Assembly: GCA_039621445.1 (NCBI GenBank)
Contig: CP154954.1
Span: forward strand, 11,071,229 to 11,135,228
Direction: 5' to 3'
DNA: 64,000 nt
From: Euglena gracilis
Taxonomy: Eukaryota > Euglenida > Euglenophyceae > Euglenales
The first letter of the stretch is position 1; each line of letters opens with the position of its first letter. Position numbers and translations under genes: made by a program. Of the stretch, positions 32,663-42,800 are shown piece after piece. The notes under the pieces were generated by a model. That model made no database searches. It had not been told where the DNA came from and saw nothing but the letters and a program-made list of their open reading frames with translations.

Positions 32663-33511
32663 TTGATTCCTGGGGGGAGGAGTCACCGAGAAAAGTTGGG
32701 AGGATATGGAATGACAGTTGGCACCCAGAAAAAATGGAGGATGCCCAAACAACTGGTGGAGTATTTGTTAACCGTGTTGGAACGAAAAAGCGGATATCGT
32801 AGGGAGGATTATGCTGTTAGGAAAGTTTGTATGGAGGAAATTGAGAAGGAATTTCGGGTTAAGGCGGAACGGGATTGTTTTGCAACCAGCCAAAATACCA
32901 GGTGTGAAAAGTTTTACGGGGAGGATGATGATGCCATGAAAAAGGATTGGGGGGCGGAGGAAACGTTGTGGATGAACCCCCCCTGGACTTTGTGGCCTGA
33001 GGTGGCTGAAAAATTGCAAAATTCCAATTGTCGGGCGATTTGCATATGCCCAGACTGGAATAGGAGGTGGGTGAAAAATCTGGTGGAGATGGCTGTCAAA
33101 AAGATTTATCTTCCCAAGGGGACAAAGTTGTTTGAGGCTGATGGGAGGATTTTGAGGGGTACCCGTTGGGGGGTGTGGGCCTTGTTGATTGATAGAAGGC
33201 AACCCTCCCAGGGGGGGGCAGCCCCAGGGAAGAAAAAATTGGTGCGGCTGAAAAAAAGAATGTTGAGGGGGACAAAAACTCGGGGAGGATCGAAGAAACT
33301 TGGGGAGGACAGACAACTGCTGTTAAAAACCCAGATTAAGTTGGCAAATGGGGAGGAAAAAACGGTTAGAATTTTGATTGACACGGGAGCTGAAGCAAAC
33401 CTCATTCGACAAGGGTTGATAGGGGACCACCTAATGTATCCTGCTAAGGACCCGTTAAGGTTTGAAACTGCCAATGGGCAAACTTTGGCGGGGGGGGAGC
33501 AGATGTGCTAA
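32663..33511 (+). CDS. Family B NPPW methyltransferase-like domain and aspartic protease
   Basis: Same frame as the interrupted C5 domain. DCFATSQNTRCEKFYG and LWMNPPWTLW (NPPW at about 32975-32986) match the DNA amino-methyltransferase-like domain known from DIRS elements and phage Dam-like enzymes. The acidic residue, the Asn-Pro-Pro-Trp and the later AICICPDWNRRW segment are present. Then comes the retropepsin site ILIDTGAEANLI at about 33369-33404. The frame ends at 33511 because of one extra G in a run relative to copy 1; the coding sequence continues in the frame opening at 33462. Whether the domain methylates adenine is not shown by sequence alone. Confidence 0.8.
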   Translation: MIPGGRSHREKLGGYGMTVGTQKKWRMPKQLVEYLLTVLERKSGYRREDYAVRKVCMEEIEKEFRVKAERDCFATSQNTRCEKFYGEDDDAMKKDWGAEETLWMNPPWTLWPEVAEKLQNSNCRAICICPDWNRRWVKNLVEMAVKKIYLPKGTKLFEADGRILRGTRWGVWALLIDRRQPSQGGAAPGKKKLVRLKKRMLRGTKTRGGSKKLGEDRQLLLKTQIKLANGEEKTVRILIDTGAEANLIRQGLIGDHLMYPAKDPLRFETANGQTLAGGEQMC

Positions 33512-36155
33512 GGTGAAAATGATCCTACAACAAAATTGGAATGAGGAAAGGGAAATTGAGAGGGTGGAATATGAGGTTGAATTTTATGAGGCAAATATCA
33601 AAGTGGATGCAATTCTTTCTTATCCATGGTTGGCAGAAGCAAAACTGGGAATTTTTCCACACCACAAGGCGTTGGTAAAAGACAGCCCCGACCTGATTTT
33701 TTTGCGGGGTGTTGAAAGACGGAGGGGTCCGCAAAAATTCAGGGATGACACAAATTTTTCAGTGGACAATGTGACTGTGGCGGACGGGTCTTCGTTTGGG
33801 TTGCAAAAATTTGGTCTTTGTTTGCCTTTGGAGGGGTTGGACCAGGAATTGCAATTTTTGAGCGATGAGGACCTGGGGGAGGTTGCCACAAATTTGGAGG
33901 GAAGTGACCCCCCAGTGCAAGTTATCAACCGAATGATAATTGCAAGGGAGGGGGAGGACAAAAAAGAGGAGGAAAGGGTAGTCAAGTTGAGGGAACAAGT
34001 TTTGGAAGATTACAGGGGGACGGTATTTCGGTCATCGCCATTTCCAGACCCCCCCGAAAGAGGACAATATGGTTATGCATACATACCTTTGAAGGAGGGG
34101 GCGAAGCCAACCAGACAGAAGCCTTTTTTCATGCACGGTGAGCGGAAAGAGGCACTTGAAAAAATCACCCAAGACTGGCTCGACAAAAAATACATTGAGC
34201 CAGCCACAGCCAAAAATTCTGAATGGCTGTCCCAGACTTTTCCAGTTCCAAAAAAATCCAACGATTTTCCTTGGAGGGGGGTGGTGGACCTCAGGGGCCC
34301 AAACAGCCAAACAAGGCGATGCAACTACCCCCTACCCAAAATTGAAGACATTTTGGTCAAACATGGTGCAAACCAAATGTTTTCGATTATCGATTTGAAG
34401 CAAGCTTTTCACCAACAACCCTTACACCCAGAAAGTCGACCCATAACGTGTTGTTTTACCCCCAAAGGCATTTTTCAGTGGAGGGTGAACGTAATGGGTT
34501 TGACAAATGCCCCCCAGCAATTTCAGCAAATGATCGATGACCGTTTGACACCAGTAAGGGATATCGCCACAGGGTACATAGACGACATACTGGTGGGGAC
34601 AACGGTCGGGGAAGGGGAGGACCTGGTGGGGGCACACGAAAAAGATTGGAGGGTGTTGGAGGTGCTGAAAACAGAACTTTTGGTGGCTGATGAATTCAAA
34701 GCCAAACTTTTCGTTGAGGAGGTCGAATTTTGTGGACAGATTTTAGGAAACGGGACTAGGAGGCCTGCACCGGGTAAGTTACGAGCGATCGAAAAGTGGG
34801 AGGTTCCAAAAACAATTACGGCTTTGAGAGCCTTTTTGGGATTCACAAATTATTACAATGCATACATTCACATGTATGCGGAAGTAGCTGCCCGGCTGCA
34901 AGACAAATTGAAAGTCCCCAGGGAGGTGGGAAAGAAAGGAAGTCGAAAACCTGTGGAATTTGATGGGGAGGATTTAAAAGCTTTTGAGGAGCTGAAAAAA
35001 AGGTTGTGTTCGGGCCTAATGTTGCAACGGGTAGACCCAGATAAACCCTTTGTGCTAAGGGTTGATGCCAGTGGGTACGCCGTGGGGGCAACGTTAGAAC
35101 AAATGAAGGAGGGGGGAGGAAGACCCACAGCCCAGGATGTGATTGAGAAAAAAACTGTGCCAGTGGCTTTTATGTCTCGAAAATTGACCGAGGGGCAAAG
35201 AAAATGGACCCCCAGGGAGTTGGAGACGTACGCCATAATTTTGGCACTACAAAAATGGGAAAGTTGGATTGGATTGCAACCCGTTTTGGTTTTAACCGAC
35301 CACCAAAGTTTGGAGTCTTGGACAAGGGAAGTCCTAGACACCCCCAGTGGTCCGGTTGGGAGGAGGGCGAGATGGCATCAAATTTTCTCCAAGTATGATT
35401 TGACGGTGGGATATATCCCGGGTAAAGAAAATACCATAGCGGATATCCTTAGTCGGTGGGCATACCCAGCTTCACAGGCCTTAAGGGATATAAGTAAGCA
35501 CGGGTCAGCCGAAGACAAGGATGAAATGGAAAATTTTATCCGGGAGGAAAAAGAAGAGGAAAAACAGTGTTTGGAGATAAGAATCAAAAACCAGCCCAAT
35601 TTACGTAATGCCTGGATACGGGGGGTGACAACCCGTAGTGGCAAAAACGTAACCCCTGAGGAGGAAAAAGGAGAGTGCACAAGGAGGGGAACCGAGGGTG
35701 GGGTAGACCCAGGAGGAAAAGACACCCCTGTGGACACCCACTCACAAGGGCCCAGGAAAGAAAAGAAACGAGTTCATTTTTGGGATGAGAAAGTGGGGGG
35801 GGAGACGACCCCTGTCCCGGGGACGGCTGAAAGTTCGAGGGGGGACACTCGTATGGAAGTGGGGGACGCCCTGCCAAGTACGACCCCTAAGGATATTAAG
35901 CCCGTATGGGAGCGTGATTGGGGGGAAGCATATTCCCGATGCCCCACATGGAAAGAAAAATGGGAGGCTACCAAAGGTGGTTCAGTTTGGCCCAAAAGCT
36001 ATAAAGTCTTGAACGGTCAACTGTTTTTCGAGGAAAAGTTGTGTGTGCCTGAAAGTTTTCAACACTTGGTGATTCAAGAAAATCACGAGTTTTTGGGGCA
36101 CGTTGGCCCTGAAAAAAGTTTGGAAACACATGACAATCCGTTTTGTTTGGGCTGA
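33462..36155 (+). CDS. Family B protease C-terminus, reverse transcriptase and RNase H
   Basis: 897-residue frame. The early part completes the protease region (DAILSYPWLAEAKLGIF). RT includes YIEPATAKNSEWLSQTF, WRGVVDLRGPN, SIIDLKQAFHQQPL, FQWRVNVMGLTNAPQQFQ and the catalytic GYIDDILVG (YIDD at 34575-34586). RNase H has FVLRVDASGYAVGATLEQ, ELETYAIILALQKW and LTDHQSLESW. The connecting GKENTIADILSRW is typical of Ty3/gypsy. After it comes a charged linker (Lys, Glu, Arg, Thr-rich) before the integrase zinc region. The last about 10 residues are out of frame because of a shift near 36120. Confidence 0.92.
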   Translation: MKLPMGKLWRGGSRCAKVKMILQQNWNEEREIERVEYEVEFYEANIKVDAILSYPWLAEAKLGIFPHHKALVKDSPDLIFLRGVERRRGPQKFRDDTNFSVDNVTVADGSSFGLQKFGLCLPLEGLDQELQFLSDEDLGEVATNLEGSDPPVQVINRMIIAREGEDKKEEERVVKLREQVLEDYRGTVFRSSPFPDPPERGQYGYAYIPLKEGAKPTRQKPFFMHGERKEALEKITQDWLDKKYIEPATAKNSEWLSQTFPVPKKSNDFPWRGVVDLRGPNSQTRRCNYPLPKIEDILVKHGANQMFSIIDLKQAFHQQPLHPESRPITCCFTPKGIFQWRVNVMGLTNAPQQFQQMIDDRLTPVRDIATGYIDDILVGTTVGEGEDLVGAHEKDWRVLEVLKTELLVADEFKAKLFVEEVEFCGQILGNGTRRPAPGKLRAIEKWEVPKTITALRAFLGFTNYYNAYIHMYAEVAARLQDKLKVPREVGKKGSRKPVEFDGEDLKAFEELKKRLCSGLMLQRVDPDKPFVLRVDASGYAVGATLEQMKEGGGRPTAQDVIEKKTVPVAFMSRKLTEGQRKWTPRELETYAIILALQKWESWIGLQPVLVLTDHQSLESWTREVLDTPSGPVGRRARWHQIFSKYDLTVGYIPGKENTIADILSRWAYPASQALRDISKHGSAEDKDEMENFIREEKEEEKQCLEIRIKNQPNLRNAWIRGVTTRSGKNVTPEEEKGECTRRGTEGGVDPGGKDTPVDTHSQGPRKEKKRVHFWDEKVGGETTPVPGTAESSRGDTRMEVGDALPSTTPKDIKPVWERDWGEAYSRCPTWKEKWEATKGGSVWPKSYKVLNGQLFFEEKLCVPESFQHLVIQENHEFLGHVGPEKSLETHDNPFCLG

Positions 36156-37386
36156 TGAAAAGGCTGCAAAGCAACTCAACCAAAATTGCAGCAAAAATTG
36201 TTACACATGCCAAGCGAGTGTGAGGGGGGAGAGTTTGAAAGGACCGATCGAGTCCACACCCATACCCCCTGCACTAATGACAAGTGTTGCCATTGATTTG
36301 TTTCGGATGCCAAGGGTTTTACACGATGGGGGGGAGTATGACACCCTAGCCCTTTGTGTGGATAGGCATTCGGGTTGGATTGTGGGGGTTGCATGCAAGG
36401 ACAAGGGATTAACCGGAGCCAAGTTGGCTAAGGAAATGGTGAAAAATCAGTGGAGGCCTTTTGGGGTTCCCTCGGTCATCTCAAGTGACCAAGGGAGCCA
36501 TTTCACAAGCACTTGGTGGAAAAACATGTGTGCGCTTTTGGGGATTAGGCAAGCATATTCCCAAGCATACCACCACCAAGCAAACGGGAGGGTTGAGAGA
36601 GCCGGACAACAGGTGATGGAGGTGTTGAGAAAATTGTACGTGGAGGAAAAAATTAATTGGGTTGAAGCTTTACCCCAAGTTTTGGACCGAATTCATGACG
36701 TAAAGGGGGAAAGCGGATTGAGCCCATATGAAATTGTGACCGGTAGGGAAAGACCATTGGCAGGGGTACCCTACCAACCACCCAAAGAATGTGAGGATTC
36801 GGTGGAGTTTTTCCGAAGGATGCAAGACATTGATGGGAGGGTGGCTAGGATACTCAACAAAAAGCATGAGGAGGAGGTGGCAAGGATAAATAAGGGGAGG
36901 AAAGAAATGGAACCCCTAAAGGTGGGGACGACAGTTTGGTATAAGAGACCCGAGGGGTCGGGTGAGAAGCTTGACTCTAGGTGGGTGGGACCTGGGGTCG
37001 TGAAGGGAAGAGAGGGGGAACGGAGTTATGTAATTGAGATGAAATCTGGGGTGGAGACGAAAGCTCATAGGAGTTTTTTGAAGAAGTATCGGGAACCCCA
37101 AGTGGAAGGTAAGGGGGTGCCTCTTTTTTATTATAAACGAACCGAAAAAGAAGAAGAGGCATTACCTGATGAGTGGGAGGTGGAAAAAATCGTAAGGCAC
37201 CGGAAAGGAAAAGATGGAAAGTGGGAATTTTTAACAAAGTGGGTCGGATATGAGGACGGGGAGGAGACCTGGGAACCGGCAGGAAATTTCATTCACCGTT
37301 TCAGTGGAGAGTTTGTAAAGTATTGTCGTGAGAAAAAAGTGAAAATGGACATAATGTCCGAACTTAAAATTGACGGTGGGCCGTAG
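36103..37386 (+). CDS. Family B integrase and chromodomain
   Basis: The HHCC zinc-binding region is split by the frameshift: NHEFLGH lies in the previous frame, CSKNCYTCQ here. Catalytic core: VAIDLF (first Asp), VISSDQGSHF (second Asp), AYHHQANGRVERAGQQ (Glu). A GPG-like module (RWVGPGVVKGRE) follows, and the C-terminal chromodomain EWEVEKIVRHRKGKDGKW then WVGYEDGEETWEPAGNF keeps the aromatic residues that would cage a methylated lysine. The first Met is only the frame opening. Real translation comes from the upstream pol frame. Confidence 0.92.
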   Translation: MALKKVWKHMTIRFVWADEKAAKQLNQNCSKNCYTCQASVRGESLKGPIESTPIPPALMTSVAIDLFRMPRVLHDGGEYDTLALCVDRHSGWIVGVACKDKGLTGAKLAKEMVKNQWRPFGVPSVISSDQGSHFTSTWWKNMCALLGIRQAYSQAYHHQANGRVERAGQQVMEVLRKLYVEEKINWVEALPQVLDRIHDVKGESGLSPYEIVTGRERPLAGVPYQPPKECEDSVEFFRRMQDIDGRVARILNKKHEEEVARINKGRKEMEPLKVGTTVWYKRPEGSGEKLDSRWVGPGVVKGREGERSYVIEMKSGVETKAHRSFLKKYREPQVEGKGVPLFYYKRTEKEEEALPDEWEVEKIVRHRKGKDGKWEFLTKWVGYEDGEETWEPAGNFIHRFSGEFVKYCREKKVKMDIMSELKIDGGP

Positions 37387-37639
37387 GCTCTAAGGTGAGC
37401 CATAAGGCCCTGTCCAAAGGCTCTACGGTGAGCCTAATGGGAAGGCAAAGTGCTGTTTTTAAAATTCAAAAACCCGATTTGCACGTCCGTGTGGGTGTGA
37501 GTGCACGCACACACGCGTGAGCGTGTAAAGGAGAGAATGTACAAATGCAAGGATTTGCAAGGAGAATGGAGAAAGGTAAAAAAAAAAAAAAGGCCCCGCA
37601 AGGGGGCCGGGGCACCTCAGCATATTCGCCGCCGCATTG

Positions 37640-37735
37640 CTGTTGTACTCGCCCCACTGCGCTTATATTTGCCCCACCGCACTTATATTTGTACTTGTAC
37701 TCGCCCCACTGCGCCTATATTTGCCGTCCTCCCCT
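37640..37735. repeat. Short tandem repeat (about 24-36 bp unit)
   Basis: Three to four copies of GCCCCACTGCGCTTATATTT-like sequence in the family B 3' UTR. Confidence 0.75.
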
Positions 37736-37844
37736 CTTCCCTCCCGGTGTTGTAGGTTTGGAGATTGATTCTTTGAGATGATGGATTACATTACGGTTGG
37801 GAGCTTTTGGTCATATTATGAGCCCCCCCTTCGGTTTTGCAAAA

Positions 37845-38175
37845 TCCCCCCGGCCCGAGGAGGGGGGGGGGGGCTTGAATTTTTTAAAAATCCCCCCGGC
37901 CCGAGGAGGGGGGGGGGGCGCTTGAATTTTTGACAAAAATCCCCCCGGCCCGAGGAGGGGGGGGGGGGCGCTTGATTTTTGGACAAAAATCCCCCCGCCC
38001 CGGGGAGGGGGGGGGGGGGCGCTCGTTTTTTTGAAAAAATTCCCCCCGGCCCGAGGGGGGGGGGGGGGGCGCTCGATTTTTTGACAAAAATCCCCCCGGC
38101 CCGAGGAGGGGGGGGGGCGCCAACCGAATTTTTACCAAAAATCCCCCGACCCGGTGGAAAGGGGGGGGGGGCAGA
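37845..38175. repeat. G-run minisatellite (about 55-60 bp unit, six copies)
   Basis: Each unit is AAAATCCCCCCGGCCCGAGG, then 10 to 14 G, then CGCTTGAATTTTTGAC-like sequence. The G tracts on one strand and CCCCCC on the other could form quadruplex and i-motif structures. The unit number is easily mis-assembled. Confidence 0.85.
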
Positions 38176-38441
38176 TCTTGGTGAAGACCCTCATTCCACC
38201 CGTGAGAAGCGGGGGGAGGGGGGGGGGGGGGCAGCCAAATATCCATTGGTTGGTGAACCGAATCTTTCCCAAGGGTTCGAAGGCACTTGAAAGCCATAGT
38301 CCCTGAATTTTGTTTCCCGTTTGGTTGGTTCAAGGGATCATGTGTGGGACATAGGCTTTGGGTGAAGGAGTGCCAATTGGAGGAGTTCCCCCCTCTTTGG
38401 TGAGGGGGGGGGGGCGAGTTTTTGGTGTCCGACTAAGGTCG

Positions 38442-38453
38442 CAAGGGAGGGGG
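38442..38453 (+). promoter_or_regulatory. Family B polypurine tract
   Basis: CAAGGGAGGGGG ends exactly at the first base of the 3' LTR, as expected for the plus-strand primer. Confidence 0.85.
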
Positions 38454-39300
38454 TGTCGGCCGCCGGCTTTCGCCGGCAGCCAAAAATTGCCAGAAAGCAC
38501 AAATTCCAAAGTCGCGGGTAACAGCCAATCAGTTACAAAAACCCGCGACACAAATTGGAAGCGGGTCAAATTACTTTCCACCTTCAAATTCTGTTTTTTC
38601 ACAGAACTTGAGGGGTTTTCCCCATTATCCCCATTATTTGGCAAAGCGGAAATACATTGAAGTGGATTTGATCAATCACATTGTTGAATTGGAATTGACA
38701 GTTACCTTGTTGGTCATTGCATTGTTGGTGGAGTCATTGAAGTCAATTTGGTATTGAAATCAAGAAGGAGAACCCTACAACACCGCCAACCTCACCGCTG
38801 CCCTTACCCCCTTCCCCCTTCACCTCCTTGCCCCAAGGTTTGCACATTTCATACATTCACATTTCACAGTTTCAGTTTCAAGTGTCTTCTCATTCAAGTT
38901 TCGGAGTTTCAGAATTCAAGTTTCTTTCAGTTTTGGCTTCAAAGTTCCAAGTTTCAGTGGGTTGGTTTTTGCCTACAAGGTGTGTGAGAGAGAGAGAGGA
39001 GAGAAGTGAGATTTGCACACCAAATGGCAGATTTTTTGTTTTTCACAAAAATTTCGGAAAACATTGAAAAAACGATCCTACGCGCTGGCTGGGGTTGGGG
39101 AAACCACCTGGGTGAAAAAATGGGGGTTGGCTTGAGCCCACCAATTCCCCGAGAAAGCGCAGGCCCCACCCTGGAAACACCCACCCCCCTGCTGTCGGTG
39201 GTTATCCACGACGGCGAGGACCCCCCCGGGCCTTCGGCCCACCGGGACTCGCCGGTCGCGGGGGCGACCGGCGGCGCACAGGGGGTGGGGCCGGCGAACA
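38454..39300 (+). repeat. Family B 3' LTR (copy 2)
   Basis: 847 bp, TGTCGGCC...CGAACA, followed by the GTAC duplication. By comparison with the palindrome, the 5' end of the transcript (start of R) may lie near 39038, which would make U3 about 584 bp and R-U5 about 263 bp. Confidence 0.88.
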
Positions 39301-39304
39301 GTAC

Positions 39305-39859
39305 TGGCGTAAAATGGGTATCCCAAAATTACGTCAGACCCGTGATTTCCGGACTCGTAACCGAAAATATTGGTGAAATGTTGCAATTGTGGGGGGGGTG
39401 AGTGATGCTTGGGGATGATGGGCAAGAGTATCTCGAGCACACATCCCAAATTACCACGGACACATGGGGGTGTTATCCGCGGCTGTAATTTTGATCGGTT
39501 TCTTGGCGCTTACCAAGAGCGGGGTCGGTATCAACCCGAACCGAAAGAGCAGTGCAATGCGACAACCAGTGTCAACGAGAATTTTAACTTTAGTGGAGAA
39601 ATTTTGAATGCGGATTTTCCATTGGTGGTACGCAAAGTGAAGGTTCTGGCGGAAATACATTTGCCTGCCAGCTTTCCTATGAACCGTTTCCTACTTTGCT
39701 CAGCATTCCGAGCGGAAATGTGGAGTGGGGGGTAGGGGACCCGAAATAATTCCGGGTACTGACCGTGAAGGTGGATGGGCAGGGGGGGCAAGGTTGATCA
39801 GGTCTTACCTCCATCTGTTCATCAGCCCAGAGGTCCGAGCCCTCGGACCTCGGGCTCCC
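39305..39859 (-). pseudogene. Family C retropepsin-like protease (copy 1)
   Basis: The open frame 39451-39660 contains VKILVDTGCRIALLFRFGL with the Asp-Thr-Gly active site, then KKPIKITAADNTPM. The same protein is at 45932-46396 and 47914-48303. Frame breaks lie near 39660-39680. In the direction of transcription the protein is cut off by the family B insertion at 39304 and resumes at 27462. Confidence 0.8.
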
Positions 39860-39862
39860 CTA
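39860..39862 (-). promoter_or_regulatory. UAG at the family C gag/protease border (candidate readthrough stop, copy 1)
   Basis: Gag ends Asp-Leu-Glu-UAG and the same frame stays open after it (GSPRSEGSDLWADEQMEV) for about 60 codons toward protease. The same stop and flanks occur at 46412-46414 and 47757-47759. Confidence 0.6.
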
Positions 39863-42800
39863 CTCCAAGTCCGAACCCGCCGCATAGCCGGAAACGGACT
39901 TTTTGGTGGAATAGATGTAATTCAATGAGCGCACCGCCATTCGGGCCTCATTAAATTCTCCGTCCGAGGTCTCATCCCCCTCCCTGCCCGAAGCCGGGGT
40001 GTCCTCCTCCAAACAACAAAGCTAGAAACCTACTTTTTGCCGGTTGGAGGAGTTACCACGGTCCTCGCAGCGCTTACCGCGATTTCTGTAGCCGGGCCGG
40101 GGGGAACGAGACCTGGGACATTTGGATGAGTGATGGTCTTTGGAACCGCAAAGTGAACAACGGGATTTGTGGCGGGATTCCGCATAACGGGGGGAACGGT
40201 ATTCCGTTCTTCCATCAAACCGTCGTGGTGAACGGGTTTCCTGTCGACCATGACCGGTGTATCGGGGTTTCCCCGATGACTCGCGCCGAAGAGGATGATC
40301 CACTTCGCGAACGAGATCGTGAAGAGTCGCGATTGAAATCTTGTTTTCGGGTAGGGGGACCAGGTGACCGACCGCGAGAAGGACGGGTTTCCCGACCATT
40401 AAGCGATGGTGACTTAGGCCTACCACCGCAAAAGCGGTTCTCCGAAGAACGTGAAACTCCCGATTGACGTGAAAACGCCGAGGAACCCGATCCCCGTGAG
40501 GAGGGCGAGCCCCTTGGGCTTCCAATACGCTTTCGCGCATCGGGATTCGGGCACTCCCGAGACATGTGACCAGATTTGTTACACAAAAAGCACAGTTTAT
40601 CCGTGCCTTGGTCCGAAGAACGCTGATTCCGCGTTTTCGGTCCCGTGGTGGGTGATCTTGGTGACTTGGGTGATTTGTACAACGCATTAACCGCACCCGC
40701 AGGGATTCCCGCGGTGGGATGCGTTTGGAAAGCGGACTGCATTTGTCCCAAAACTTGTGTGAGCTTGAGTTGCTTTGACGCATAATTCCAACGTTGGGCA
40801 AGAGTCATCTCATGCCCTGCCAACTCCTCGCGATGGATATCCTTCACGAGGGATGGTGTGAAATGCAACAAAACCGCATCGAATTGTTTGCGCATTTGCC
40901 TCTCGCTAAGTTCATCAACTTCGGAAGCAAGTGCTAACCATTTGGCATACCAAAGGTCAACGGATTTCCATTTGCGATCCGATGGCGCGCATTGTCGCCA
41001 TTTCTTCTCCAGGGTAATCCTGGTGACCAAGCTTGAATTGGTTGAAGCGTGTTGCTCAACCAGATCATCAAATGATACGCCATTACGTATCACCAAATTG
41101 CGTGCGCGTTCTCGCTCCTGACTCGGTAGGCAATCGATGAATTACATCTTGACTACCTCGGGATTCGGGTCTTGGGTGGGTCCTTTTAGTGCCCAGTAGT
41201 ACTCCCAGTACCGAAAAAAATTGTCTCCATGTGGTTGGATCCCAGTCCCATTGGGGCTTCACCTTGTTCGCGATTGCGATGGTGCCCTTGAAGTCTCTCT
41301 GAGTAACCCGTTGACCCTCGGTGGTATTCCAGGGGTTTGGCTCCGGGTAATTCTTAACACCAAACGCGTTTCGCGGATTTTCCGTTCCAAGTGTGACCTG
41401 TGCAGGATTTCCCTCACCAAGTGTAAGGTTGGCAGGATTTTCCTGCGGGAATTGCGAAAAATGTGGTAAAATTCTCCTGGTGGGGCGGGTTTCCCGCCGA
41501 AAACCCGATGGCGGTTGGTATGATCGCGAATGCGACACAACACCAATACCAGGTGTGGGGTGTTGGCTCATTCCTCGTACAAGGTTGGAATGTTGAATTT
41601 CTTCGTGGAGACTCGAAGTTTCGAGCGGTGGATCAATTTCCTCATCGGAAATGTCGTGTGAAAAGTGGGTTTGTGCATTGGGCAAATGCAAAGGTGGTAC
41701 AATTAGCGTTTTCGCAGGTGGCTGTACCAAATTCGCGGTGGATGTAGGGATTCCTACTCCAGAAACGGTAATTTGAGAACACGATTCAGGGACATTTGGA
41801 ATACCAACCCCAGCGCTTACCGCGGTGGGTGGTGGCATAACCGGTACCGGAGTGGACATTTTATCCAAACTCGCGGACAAGTCATGCACCGTTTCTTCCA
41901 AATGTTCCACCAACTGGAGTTGGCCGCAAATACGGTCAACCACAGTCTCCAAATGCCTAATGCGTTTGCGGTAACGGGAAAAATCGTCCAAGTTTGGTAA
42001 CTTTTCAGAAACCAAGTGTAAATCTTGGACAAGTTGTCCTTGGGACTCCTCCACATTCTGGAGTTGACCCGCAAGCGCTTTTACTGCATTTGCGACAATT
42101 TGCAATTGGTGGGGTGAATTGGTGTGGGTTTCCGCGGTGGTGCGCGAATTTTCCGCGGTTGGCTTTTCCAACGACGCATAAATTCGCCCATCCAACCGTG
42201 AAACCTCATCTTGCATGGATCGGGCATTCCGATTCACAGATTCCTCAAGTTGAATCAAACTCGTGCAAAATGCTTGCAAGGTTTCCTTGTTGTCACCAAG
42301 CATTTTGATATAAAATGAGTGAAATTCTGGTGACTCGGATATCCGAGCGCGCGAGATATTGGGGAGTGCACGAATTTCCGCTATTGTGGTGGACAACAAT
42401 ATGCAACAGGTTTGCAACTCCCCAATAGCGGCTTGAATACCACTAATGTCGGGGATTCGCTTGGAAAGTGCGGAAACATGCTCCTGCAAACCGACAACGG
42501 TGGCATTAATACCGCCAATGTCCGTTTGCATTTGTTGTTGCGTGAAATCCAACCGTTGTGCGCAATCCGCGATTTTCGCGTTCAAGGAGGGTAATCCATC
42601 CTGGTTAGCGGCACAATTGCAGGATTTTTGCTCTAACTGTGAAATTCGTTCCTCCAAAAGCTGGATTTGCGTACGGGGAACAACATTTTCTTGCACTTTC
42701 GCTTGAAGTTGCTTCAAATGTTCGATTTCCGAGCAAAGATGCAAAATCCGTTGTTGGGCTTCTTGGAAAGAAGTGGTGAGTGCGGCAAAATGCTCAACCG

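Larger units (their letters stand above)
37387..38441 (+). other. Family B 3' untranslated region
   Basis: Follows the chromodomain stop. It has no gene but contains two tandem-repeat blocks, described separately, and leads to the polypurine tract. Confidence 0.7.
27467..39300 (+). mobile_element. Family B copy 2: full coding set, aberrant palindromic 5' end
   Basis: Inserted into family C with a GTAC duplication (27463-27466 and 39301-39304). The family C sequence rejoins across it. The right end is a normal 847-bp LTR preceded by a polypurine tract. The left end is not an LTR but a 233-bp perfect-type hairpin made of the last third of the LTR in inverted and then direct orientation, running straight into the primer-binding site. 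Contents in order are gag, C5 methyltransferase-like, NPPW domain, protease, RT, RNase H, integrase and chromodomain. Lesions include a TAG in the C5 domain, an extra G in protease and a frameshift before the integrase zinc region. Because the 5' U3 is missing, the copy probably could not be transcribed normally after insertion. Confidence 0.9.
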
